Assembly: GCF_015477835.1 (NCBI RefSeq)
Contig: NZ_JADLQN010000001.1
Span: 310,001 to 374,000 of the forward strand
DNA: 64,000 nucleotides
DNA from: Nocardia higoensis
Lineage (GTDB): Bacteria; Actinomycetota; Actinomycetes; Mycobacteriales; Mycobacteriaceae
Direction of reading: 5' to 3'
Shown here: piece by piece, positions 8,961-16,127 of the stretch
How the letters are laid out: each line of letters begins with the position of its first letter
How positions within the stretch are numbered: position 1 is the stretch's first letter
Position numbers and translations under genes: made by a program
Notes under the pieces: model-generated
The model's input: the letters and a program-made list of their open reading frames with translations, nothing else
The model's database searches: none
What the model was told of the DNA's origin: nothing

Positions 8961-9454
8961 CAGGCCGTCGCTCCCGTCGCGGGGAACCAGTGCAGTTCGG
9001 GAACCGGTGCCGCGGAGCCGGGCTGTTCCAGGTAGCTCAGATGCCGCAGGAACCGGCTGAACACGACGGCGGCTGGGGTCGAGGCACCGGAAGTGTTCAG
9101 GTGGGCCAGGATCCGGCCGTCCTCCGGCACGTCGATGCCGAGGAACCGGGCGACGCGCTCGATGCCGTACTGCAGAATCGCTTCGGCCACCAGCGCCTGG
9201 ATGTGTTTGCACGCGTAGCCGCCGGAGTGCCCACCGCACGGGCGGTTGTTGTTGGTACTGCAGCTGAGTCCGTGCTCACGCGCCGAGATCGACGACACGT
9301 AGACCCGCGCGATATCCGATCCGCTGGATACCACCCCCTGCAATCGCCCGTCGGCCATCTCGACGAACGGCACCTTGGCGAGTTTGCGGGGAGCCACCAC
9401 CGGCAGCATCTGCACCACCGAGGACCGCTCCCACTCGCGCTCATCCGACTCCAT
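8960..9454 (-). CDS. SWIM-type zinc finger protein, first gene of operon
   Basis: A 164-residue protein with a putative zinc site made of C65, C73, C82 and H84 (LSCSTNNNRPC then YACKHIQALV). The final CxH followed by a helix fits the SWIM pattern CxCxnCxH, although the first pair is spaced more widely than usual. SWIM domains bind DNA or proteins. The ATG at 9454 has GGGAGGG 6 nt upstream; an ATG 21 bp earlier has no such site. It is the promoter-proximal gene of a five-gene minus-strand operon and overlaps the next gene by one base. Confidence 0.8.
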   Translation of the reverse strand: MESDEREWERSSVVQMLPVVAPRKLAKVPFVEMADGRLQGVVSSGSDIARVYVSSISAREHGLSCSTNNNRPCGGHSGGYACKHIQALVAEAILQYGIERVARFLGIDVPEDGRILAHLNTSGASTPAAVVFSRFLRHLSYLEQPGSAAPVPELHWFPATGATA

Positions 9455-9570
9455 CGGATTCCCTCCCGTCTTCATCACGAAGATCAACCTACGCGAACCC
9501 ACCGACAAGTTTCGTTTCGACCGAGATCGAGGGAAGGTCATTGCCCGACAGCATGTTTCGTATCCGGCTC

Positions 9571-9852
9571 CTATTCGGGTCGCGCATGACCGAGCCGCGG
9601 CACGGCTGCCGTGACGACGTCGGAGACGCCGTCGAGATCCATGCGCGGCACGATCCGGGCGGGCTGCGAAGCGTCGGCCGTGAGGTGATGGCCGAGGGTT
9701 AGCCGATCGTCCGCTGCCGCACGTGTGCGAGCGGCGTCGCCCATGGACGTGCGCTCCGCCGCACGCCATGCGTCGATCTCGGCGCTTCTGTGCCGGACGC
9801 CGTCCGGCTCCGGGCCACGCCCACGGCTGACGACCGGGAGTGGGGCTCCCAC
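9571..9852 (-). CDS. Possible small hypothetical gene in the 507-bp gap
   Basis: The gap 9455-9961 has no recognisable gene. This 93-codon frame is the best candidate: its C-terminal half (LTLGHHLTADASQPARIVPRMDLDGVSDVVTAAVPRL) uses mostly G/C third positions and looks protein-like, whereas the N-terminal part is Arg-rich and may be non-coding. No clear ribosome site or domain is visible. It could be a short real gene or the remnant of a longer one. Confidence 0.3.
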   Translation of the reverse strand: MGAPLPVVSRGRGPEPDGVRHRSAEIDAWRAAERTSMGDAARTRAAADDRLTLGHHLTADASQPARIVPRMDLDGVSDVVTAAVPRLGHARPE

Positions 9853-9961
9853 GGGTGCCGTGCCTTCTCCGCCTTCGCATCGGCGGTGGCGCGGGAGAAC
9901 CAGCGGCCGCAGGTCCCCGTGCGGCGGCGTGGAACCGGTGTGCGCGCCGATGCGCCGCGAC

Positions 9962-11149
9962 TCAGCGGCGCTGGGACGCGACCGTCGTGGGGTAGTCGCG
10001 AAGGTCGATGTCGTTGCTCGCCCGGTCGGCGTACTTCTGCATCGCGGTGAACATCCAGGATCCGAGGAACCAGTTGCGCAGCCGGATGCCGCGTGCGGTT
10101 CCGGGGGCGAGGAAACGGCCCGCGTTGGTGTTGCCCGCGATCGAGGCGTATCTCTTCATGATCCGCCGGTAGCGCTCGAAGGCGGCGGCGTGCTCGCCCG
10201 CGGCGGCGGCGAGTTCGCCTGCGAGGACGTAGGCGCCGACCACAGCCAGCCCTGTTCCGAAGCCGCCCAGGGTGTTTCCGTAGGCCGAATCGCCGACCAG
10301 CGCGACCCGGCCTCGGGTGTATTCGCCCCCGAGGGTCACCTGGCTGAGCGAGTCGAGGTAGAAGTCGTCGAAGTCGGCCATCTCGGCGAGCATGCGCGGC
10401 ACTTCCCATCCCACGTCCGCGTAGATCTCCGCGAGCAGGCGTCGCTGGGCGTCGGCGTCGTCACGGGGGATGGCCGGTTCGGGCGCGGCGAACATGTAGA
10501 GCTGCTGCGCCTTCGGCCCGCCGTGGATCGCGAGCCTGCCCGGGGTGTTGTGGCCGTAGGAGACCCGCCGCTCCTGTGACTCCCCGACGCCCCACGGGCT
10601 CGCGCCCGCGACGCAGTAGTAATAGCCGAGGTGCTTCACGTAGTCGGGTTCCGGTCCGAAGGCCAGAGCACGGACCCGCGAGTGGATGCCGTCGGCGCCG
10701 ACGACCAGGTCGAAGGTGCGTGCCGGGCCGCGTTCGAATTCGACACGCACGCCCGTGGCCGTGTCGGTGAGCGCGGCGATCGAATCGCCGAAGAGGTATT
10801 CGCACCGGTCGGCGGTGCGCCGGTACAGGATCGCGGCCAGGTCGCCACGCAGGATCTCGAGGTCGCCACCGGTGAAGTCGCCGGACATGAAGCCGACCTG
10901 TGCGCCGTCGGCGTCGACGAACACGGTGTCGGTGGTGCCGGTGCGATGCGCCCGGATCTCGTCGAGGACTCCCATCCGATCCAGAACCGTGAGGTGGGTG
11001 CGGCCTGTGAAATCGACGGCCTGGCCGCCCGGGCGCAGAGCCGCGGCGCGTTCGACGACGGTGACCCGGAAACCGTAGCGGTCCAGCCAGTAGGCGAGAG
11101 ACGGCCCGGCGATGCTCGCGCCGGAGATGAGAACGGTGGTGTCGCGCAT
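9962..11149 (-). CDS. FAD-dependent monooxygenase (PHBH/TetX-like)
   Basis: The 395-residue protein starts with an FAD-binding Rossmann motif (VLISGASIAGPSLAYWLDRYGFRVTVVER, GxGxxG variant GASIAG at about residues 8-13), has the DG-type motif LVVGADGIHSRVR near residue 160, and the GD motif GRVALVGDSAYGNTLGGFGTGLAVVGAYVLAGEL near 285-320. These are the three signatures of group A flavin monooxygenases, which use NAD(P)H and O2 to hydroxylate aromatic or polyketide-like substrates, including antibiotics in TetX-like members. An AGGAG lies 5 nt before the ATG. It is divergent from a TetR gene, with a long palindrome between them, so it is probably inducible. Confidence 0.88.
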   Translation of the reverse strand: MRDTTVLISGASIAGPSLAYWLDRYGFRVTVVERAAALRPGGQAVDFTGRTHLTVLDRMGVLDEIRAHRTGTTDTVFVDADGAQVGFMSGDFTGGDLEILRGDLAAILYRRTADRCEYLFGDSIAALTDTATGVRVEFERGPARTFDLVVGADGIHSRVRALAFGPEPDYVKHLGYYYCVAGASPWGVGESQERRVSYGHNTPGRLAIHGGPKAQQLYMFAAPEPAIPRDDADAQRRLLAEIYADVGWEVPRMLAEMADFDDFYLDSLSQVTLGGEYTRGRVALVGDSAYGNTLGGFGTGLAVVGAYVLAGELAAAAGEHAAAFERYRRIMKRYASIAGNTNAGRFLAPGTARGIRLRNWFLGSWMFTAMQKYADRASNDIDLRDYPTTVASQRR

Positions 11150-11172
11150 GGGAACTCCTGACGAAGGTCGCT

Positions 11173-11209
11173 TCTGTGTCCGATGTAAACTGTTTCTGTC
11201 GGACGCAGA
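11173..11209. promoter_or_regulatory. 37-bp imperfect palindrome, likely TetR operator
   Basis: The divergent intergenic region holds a dyad centred on base 11191. The outer arms TCTGTGTCCGA (11173-11183) and TCGGACGCAGA (11199-11209) match at 10 of 11 positions, and the inner arms AAAC/GTTT (11187-11190, 11192-11195) match perfectly. It lies upstream of both the monooxygenase and the TetR gene, as expected for an autoregulated repressor site. Binding is inferred. Confidence 0.65.
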
Positions 11210-11263
11210 GCAGCGTATGGTAGACACAGTTTTTCGTCAATCGATTCTTCGAGGGGCTGCGAG

Positions 11264-12001
11264 ATGGCTGCGCCGACCACTGTCGAGCTGTTGTGGGGAA
11301 CCCGGCATCGGCCCACACGGGGGCCCAAACCGGCGCTGTCGCTGGAGGTGATCGTCGCCGAGGCCATCGCGCTGGCCGACAGCGAAGGTCTCGCCAATCT
11401 GTCCATGCAACGGCTGGCCGAACGGCTCGGCTTCACCAAGATGTCGCTGTACCGGTATGTGCCGGGCAAGGAACAGTTGACCGCGCTCATGCTGGACACC
11501 GCCCTCGGCGAGCCGCCGGCCGCCACCGAACCGGCTCCGGCCGACGGCACCTGGCGCGTGGGTCTACGCCATTGGGCCCGAACGATCTTCGAGCGCTATC
11601 GTGCGCACCCCTGGACGATCGAACTGACGACCGGTGCGCGGGCGATCGGGCCGAACGAGCTGGCCTGGATGGAGGCCGCGCTCACCGCTCTTCGCGACAC
11701 AGGTCTCACCGGGCCCGAACGGCTGGACACCATCGTGCTGCTCAACGGGCACGTTCGCAGTCTGGTTCAGCAGACGCGACCGGAGACCGAGACGCGGGAT
11801 TCGGGTGATCGGGCCGAGCAGATCATGGCGCAGTTCTTCGCCGCGGTGGGCGCGTCGGGTGGTCGATATCCCGAAGTCCTCGCCGCCTTCGCCGAGGAGG
11901 CGGCAGCAGCGGCCGATCCGAGCGCGTCCGGCGACGCGCTGGCCTTCGGGATCGAACGAATTCTCGACGGTCTGGGGGTTCTCATCGCCGCGCGCGCCTG
12001 A
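11264..12001 (+). CDS. TetR family repressor (TetR_C-type)
   Basis: The 245-residue protein has a TetR HTH at about residues 30-75 (IALADSEGLANLSMQRLAERLGFTKMSLYRYVPGKEQL) and a C-terminal domain with HPWTIELTTGARAIGPNELAWMEAAL, the pattern of the TetR_C class that includes tetracycline-type repressors. GAGGGG lies about 7 nt before the ATG. Its divergent neighbour is a flavin monooxygenase of a drug-modifying type, and the long palindrome between them is its probable operator. The inducer is probably the monooxygenase substrate; identity unknown. Confidence 0.86.
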   Translation: MAAPTTVELLWGTRHRPTRGPKPALSLEVIVAEAIALADSEGLANLSMQRLAERLGFTKMSLYRYVPGKEQLTALMLDTALGEPPAATEPAPADGTWRVGLRHWARTIFERYRAHPWTIELTTGARAIGPNELAWMEAALTALRDTGLTGPERLDTIVLLNGHVRSLVQQTRPETETRDSGDRAEQIMAQFFAAVGASGGRYPEVLAAFAEEAAAAADPSASGDALAFGIERILDGLGVLIAARA

Positions 12002-12118
12002 TTCGCCGCGCCGGCGCGCCGGTCTGTTGCTGTGTGCGTGCGTAGCTATTCCACCGTGCCGTTCGATACGGCGGCGACATCGAAGACGGGTCCGAGCCTG
12101 GTGGGATGCACGGACCCA

Positions 12119-12718
12119 TCATTCCTGGCTGCCCGCGGTGGCGTTCGATGGCATGCCGTCGAGTGAGGCTGTGCCCGTCGCGATCCGGGTGGCAGTCTCG
12201 ATGTCGAGGTGGAATTCGCGGTCGGCGGCCTGCGCGGGTCCGTCGTGATGGCTGATGCCGGTGGTGGTGATGACGTAGTGCATCGCGGTGTCGCCGATCC
12301 ACACGGTGGCCGATCCCTCGGGTACGAGTTCGGCGACCGCGCGGCCGAGGGGCAGGGCGAACCAGTGCGCGCGGACGGCGTCGGTGGCCCGTCGCTCGCC
12401 CAGCAGTGGTGCGCCCCAGTGCGCCAACGACTCCAGTACCGCACGCAGCGCCGTGCCGCGAGGAGTGAGTTCGTAGACGGCAGCCGCCGAGCGGGAACCG
12501 ACTCGGCGGTGGGTGAGGATGCCGTCGCGTTCGAGATCTTTCAGCCGGCTCGCCAGCATGTCGGTGCTGATGCCGGGGAGGTCGGCGAACAGATCGCTGT
12601 AGCGCCGCGGACCGGCACACAATTCGCGCACGACCAGTAGGTTCCATCGGTCTCCGACGACTTCCAGGGCCCGGCTCACTGCGCAGTAGTGGTCATAGCT
12701 TCGGCGTGGCACAGCCAC
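12119..12718 (-). CDS. HxlR family transcriptional regulator with C-terminal extension
   Basis: The winged-helix HxlR domain covers the first 110 residues (RSYDHYCAVSRALEVVGDRWNLLVVRELCAGPRRYSDLFADLPGISTDMLASRLKDLERDGIL). The next 90 residues (about 110-199) form an extra domain resembling the SCP2-like tail of some actinobacterial HxlR proteins. Three GTG codons (12733, 12718, 12712) could start it. I prefer 12718 because family members begin two to four residues before RRSYD and the 12733 codon lies in the operator. HxlR proteins sense reactive electrophiles or redox state. It is divergent from the aminotransferase gene at 12807. Confidence 0.82.
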   Translation of the reverse strand: MAVPRRSYDHYCAVSRALEVVGDRWNLLVVRELCAGPRRYSDLFADLPGISTDMLASRLKDLERDGILTHRRVGSRSAAAVYELTPRGTALRAVLESLAHWGAPLLGERRATDAVRAHWFALPLGRAVAELVPEGSATVWIGDTAMHYVITTTGISHHDGPAQAADREFHLDIETATRIATGTASLDGMPSNATAGSQE

Positions 12719-12731
12719 ACTGTAGCCGTAC

Positions 12732-12769
12732 ACTTTGAAAATCCAAGCAGAAACTTGGAAAAACCAAGT
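12732..12769. promoter_or_regulatory. Tandem HxlR-type operators, 21 bp apart
   Basis: A perfect 6-5-6 inverted repeat ACTTGG-AAAAA-CCAAGT sits at 12753-12769. A degenerate copy, ACTTTG-AAAAT-CCAAGC, sits at 12732-12748. The copies start exactly 21 bp apart, two helical turns, so two dimers would bind the same face. They lie in the divergent promoter of the HxlR regulator and the aminotransferase. Binding by that HxlR protein is inferred. Confidence 0.65.
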
Positions 12770-12806
12770 AGGGTAGCGCCGGGCACACCGTCAGAAGGGG
12801 AAGTTC

Positions 12807-14018
12807 ATGCAGGTCAACCAGTCCAGCAAACTCGCCGGGGTCTCCTACGAGATCCGTGGTCCGGTCGCCGAGCAAGCGGCATTGCTGGAAGCCGAGGGGC
12901 ATCACGTGGTGAAGCTCAACACCGGAAATCCGCTGCCGTTCGGTTTCGAGGCCCCCGCGGAGGTACTGCAGGACATCGTCCGGACACTGCCGTCGTCGAC
13001 CGGATACTCGATGTCGAAGGGGCTGTTGCCTGCCCGGCGAGCGGTCGTGCAGTACTACCAGACCCTGGGCGTGCATGATGTCGACATCGAGGACGTCTTC
13101 CTCGGCAACGGGGTCTCCGAACTGATCATGATGGCGCTGACGGCGCTGTTGGAGAACGGAGACGAAGTCCTCGTCCCCGCACCCGATTTCCCGTTGTGGA
13201 CCGCCGCGACCGCGCTCAACGGCGGCCGGCCGGTGCACTACGTCTGCGACGAGGCCGCCGACTGGTACCCGGACCCGGCCGACATCGCCGCCAAGATCAC
13301 CGACCGCACCCGCGCGATCGTGCTCATCAACCCGAACAACCCCACCGGCGCCGTCTACCCCACCGAGGTGCTGCATCAGATCCTCGATATCGCCCGACGC
13401 CACAACCTCGTCGTCTTCGCCGACGAAATCTACGACAAGATCTACTACGACGGTCTGTCCCACACGGCGATCGCCGCGCTCGCACCCGACCTGCTGTGCC
13501 TCACCTTCTCCGGTTTGTCCAAGGCCTACCGTTGCGCCGGACTCCGCTCCGGGTGGCTGGTGGTGTCAGGACCGACCCGTCACGCGGACAACTACCTCGA
13601 GGGCCTGACCATGCTCGCGGGCCTGCGCCTGTGCGCCAATGTTCCCGGCCAGCAGGCGGTTCAAGCCGCGCTCGGCGGATATCAGAGCATCTACGATCTC
13701 ACCCTCCCCGGCGGTCGACTGCACGAGCAACGCGACCGCGCCTGGGAAGCGCTCAATGCGATCCCCGGCATCAGCTGCGTGAAACCCAAGGGCGCGCTCT
13801 ACGCCTTCCCCCGGATCGACCTGAGCATGTACCCGATTCACGACGACGAACAGTTCGTCCTCGACCTGCTGCTCCAGGAGAAACTGCACATCGTCCAAGG
13901 CACCGGCTTCAATTGGCCGCGCCCGGATCACTTCCGCATCACCACCCTGCCGCACGCGGACGATCTCGAGGCCATCATCGAACGCATCGGCCGATTCCTC
14001 GCCACATACCGCCAATAG
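12807..14018 (+). CDS. PLP-dependent aminotransferase (alanine/aspartate type, AlaA/AspC-like)
   Basis: The 403-residue class I aminotransferase has LINPNNPTGAVYP (Asn contacting PLP), VVFADEIYDKIYYDG (Asp and Tyr of the PLP site) and SGLSKAYRCAGLRSGWL, whose Lys forms the Schiff base. Its length and sequence (KLAGVSYEIRGPV near the N-terminus, VHYVCDEAADWYPDPADI) resemble glutamate-pyruvate aminotransferases of the AlaA group, linking alanine and glutamate metabolism. A GAAGGGGAAG stretch precedes the ATG. It is divergent from the HxlR gene with tandem operators between them, which would tie its expression to that regulator's signal. After it, 14019-14306 shows no gene. Confidence 0.85.
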   Translation: MQVNQSSKLAGVSYEIRGPVAEQAALLEAEGHHVVKLNTGNPLPFGFEAPAEVLQDIVRTLPSSTGYSMSKGLLPARRAVVQYYQTLGVHDVDIEDVFLGNGVSELIMMALTALLENGDEVLVPAPDFPLWTAATALNGGRPVHYVCDEAADWYPDPADIAAKITDRTRAIVLINPNNPTGAVYPTEVLHQILDIARRHNLVVFADEIYDKIYYDGLSHTAIAALAPDLLCLTFSGLSKAYRCAGLRSGWLVVSGPTRHADNYLEGLTMLAGLRLCANVPGQQAVQAALGGYQSIYDLTLPGGRLHEQRDRAWEALNAIPGISCVKPKGALYAFPRIDLSMYPIHDDEQFVLDLLLQEKLHIVQGTGFNWPRPDHFRITTLPHADDLEAIIERIGRFLATYRQ

Positions 14019-14306
14019 GCCGACGTTCGGGGTCGGTGGACGGCGCCGCCCGGCAACGAGCCGCGGCCGAACGGTGCCGACGCGACACCCGTCCGTCGGG
14101 AACCGAGCGCTGTCCACTGCCACGGAGGGCACCGTGCGGGCGGCGAAAAGCGGTTGGCGGATCGCGGTGACAGTGCCAAGCTGGAAGGTCGCTGCTGCTG
14201 CATCGAAGAGTGTCCGGCGGGTCACCGGATATCGGCAGCGCCCATGAAACCGGATTCGGCACAGGGGAGTTCGCGCCGGTGACCGACGGAGTACGAGGGG
14301 GATCTC

Positions 14307-16127
14307 GTGGCTGTGACCGTGGACGCGCCGTCAGGCGAAACGGTGTCCGTCGCGCCCGCACAGGGTGCGCGGACCACCCGCCGCAAGCTGACGTCACTGC
14401 TGCGCTTTCTTCCCTACCTGCGTCCACACCGGACGCACGTGATCGTGGCGACCGCGCTGGCGGTGGTGTCGATGCTCACCGTGGTGCTGACGCCGCTGGT
14501 GATCGCCCGTCTGGTGGACGGCCCGATCGCGCGCGGCGATCTGCGCGGCGTCTTCGCCCCGGCGGCGGCGGTGCTGGCGCTCGGGGTGCTCGAGGCCGTG
14601 GTCGTGTGGTTCAGGCGACGGCTGCTCGCGTTGCCCGCGGTGTATCTCGAGACGACCATGCGCGCGAAGCTTTTTCGTGTGTTGCAGGCACTGTCGATCG
14701 GGCGTCACGACGGCTGGGAGTCGGGACAGCTGCTCTCCCGCGCCATCGACGACCTGGCGACGCTGCGCCGTTTCGTCGGCTTCGCGGGACCGGCGCTGAT
14801 CGCCAACTCGGTGGTGATCCCGGTCGGAATGATCGTGTTGATGGCGATGAGCTGGCAGATCGGGCTGCTCGTCGCCGTGGAGGCGGTGCCGTTGATCCTC
14901 GTTTGCGCCTGGTTCGAGCGCAGGTACTCCGCGGCGTCGCGGCGCTCGCAGGACCAGACCGGTGACCTCGCCACCACCGCCGAGGAATCCGCGCAGGGCA
15001 TCCGGGTACTCAAAGCGTTCGGGCGCGGGGTGTTCTTCGGCCGTCACTTCACCGCGCAGGCACGGGCGCTGCGACGCACCGAACTGCACAAGGCGAGGCT
15101 GGACGCGACTCTGTGGTCGGGAATGTCGACGGTGACCGAACTCGCCGTGGTCTTCGCCATGGGCTTCGGCGCTTACGCGGTGGTTCAGGGGTGGCTCTCG
15201 CTGGGCGTGGTGATCGGCTCCATCACGCTGGTGACGTTCCTGCAGTGGCCGTTCCTGTGGACCGGGTTCCTGCTCTCGGCGTTGCAGGACGCCGCGACAG
15301 CCGCCGACCGCTATTGGGAGATCATCGACATCCCGCCCGACATCACCGATCCGGACGAGCCGGTACCGCTACCGGGCCTGCTTCGCGGTGAAGTACGGCT
15401 CGAGGACGTGCGTTTCGCGTTCCCCGGCTCGGACACCGAACTGCTGCGCGGTGTGTCGCTGGTGGTGCGGCCGGGGGAGACGGTCGCCTTGACCGGCGCC
15501 ACCGGAAGCGGCAAGACCGCGCTGCTCAACCTGATCCCGCGGCTGTACGACGTCACCGGCGGCGTGGTGCGCATCGACGGGATCGACATTCGTGAGCTGC
15601 GGTTGCGTGAGCTGCGCTCGGTGGTGACGGCGGCTTTCGAGGATCCGGTGTTGTTCTCGGCGAGTGTGCGGGAGAACGTCGCGCTCGGTGATGCCGGGGC
15701 AGATGAGGGCCGGGTGTTCGCGGCGCTGGACGTCGCACAAGCGATGGACTTCGTGTCCGCGCTGCCGTGGGGATTGGACACCAGGATCGGCGAACAAGGG
15801 TTGAGTCTGTCCGGCGGGCAGCGTCAGCGTCTGGCCTTGGCGCGGGCGGTGCTCGCGCGCGCGGATCAGGATCGGCGCGGCCGCGTGGTGGTGCTCGACG
15901 ACCCCCTCTCAGCGCTCGACGTGCAGACCGAGGAGCGCGTGCAGCACCGCCTGCGCGAGGCACTCGCGGGCGCGACGACGCTGCTCGTCGCGCACCGGCC
16001 GTCCACCGCCGCTTCGGCCGACCGCGTCGTCCTGCTGGCCGACGGACGCGTCGCCGCAGAGGGCACGCACGAAGAACTGTTGCGCACCGACAGCCGATAC
16101 CGGGAACTCATGGGGGGTAGGCGATGA
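14307..16127 (+). CDS. ABC exporter half-transporter, degenerate-site subunit
   Basis: A 606-residue type IV ABC half-exporter: six hydrophobic helices in the first 330 residues, then a nucleotide-binding domain. Walker A GATGSGKT is at residues 397-404 (K403), the signature is LSGGQRQR, and the H-loop is LLVAHRPST. Walker B reads VVVLDDPLSALD, so the catalytic Glu is replaced by Asp at 532. This is the mark of the degenerate subunit in heterodimeric exporters such as TM287/288 or BmrCD. GTG start with GAGGGG upstream. It overlaps the second half-transporter by ATGA. It is a likely exporter for the lipid product made downstream, though that link is inferred from proximity. Confidence 0.88.
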   Translation: MAVTVDAPSGETVSVAPAQGARTTRRKLTSLLRFLPYLRPHRTHVIVATALAVVSMLTVVLTPLVIARLVDGPIARGDLRGVFAPAAAVLALGVLEAVVVWFRRRLLALPAVYLETTMRAKLFRVLQALSIGRHDGWESGQLLSRAIDDLATLRRFVGFAGPALIANSVVIPVGMIVLMAMSWQIGLLVAVEAVPLILVCAWFERRYSAASRRSQDQTGDLATTAEESAQGIRVLKAFGRGVFFGRHFTAQARALRRTELHKARLDATLWSGMSTVTELAVVFAMGFGAYAVVQGWLSLGVVIGSITLVTFLQWPFLWTGFLLSALQDAATAADRYWEIIDIPPDITDPDEPVPLPGLLRGEVRLEDVRFAFPGSDTELLRGVSLVVRPGETVALTGATGSGKTALLNLIPRLYDVTGGVVRIDGIDIRELRLRELRSVVTAAFEDPVLFSASVRENVALGDAGADEGRVFAALDVAQAMDFVSALPWGLDTRIGEQGLSLSGGQRQRLALARAVLARADQDRRGRVVVLDDPLSALDVQTEERVQHRLREALAGATTLLVAHRPSTAASADRVVLLADGRVAAEGTHEELLRTDSRYRELMGGRR

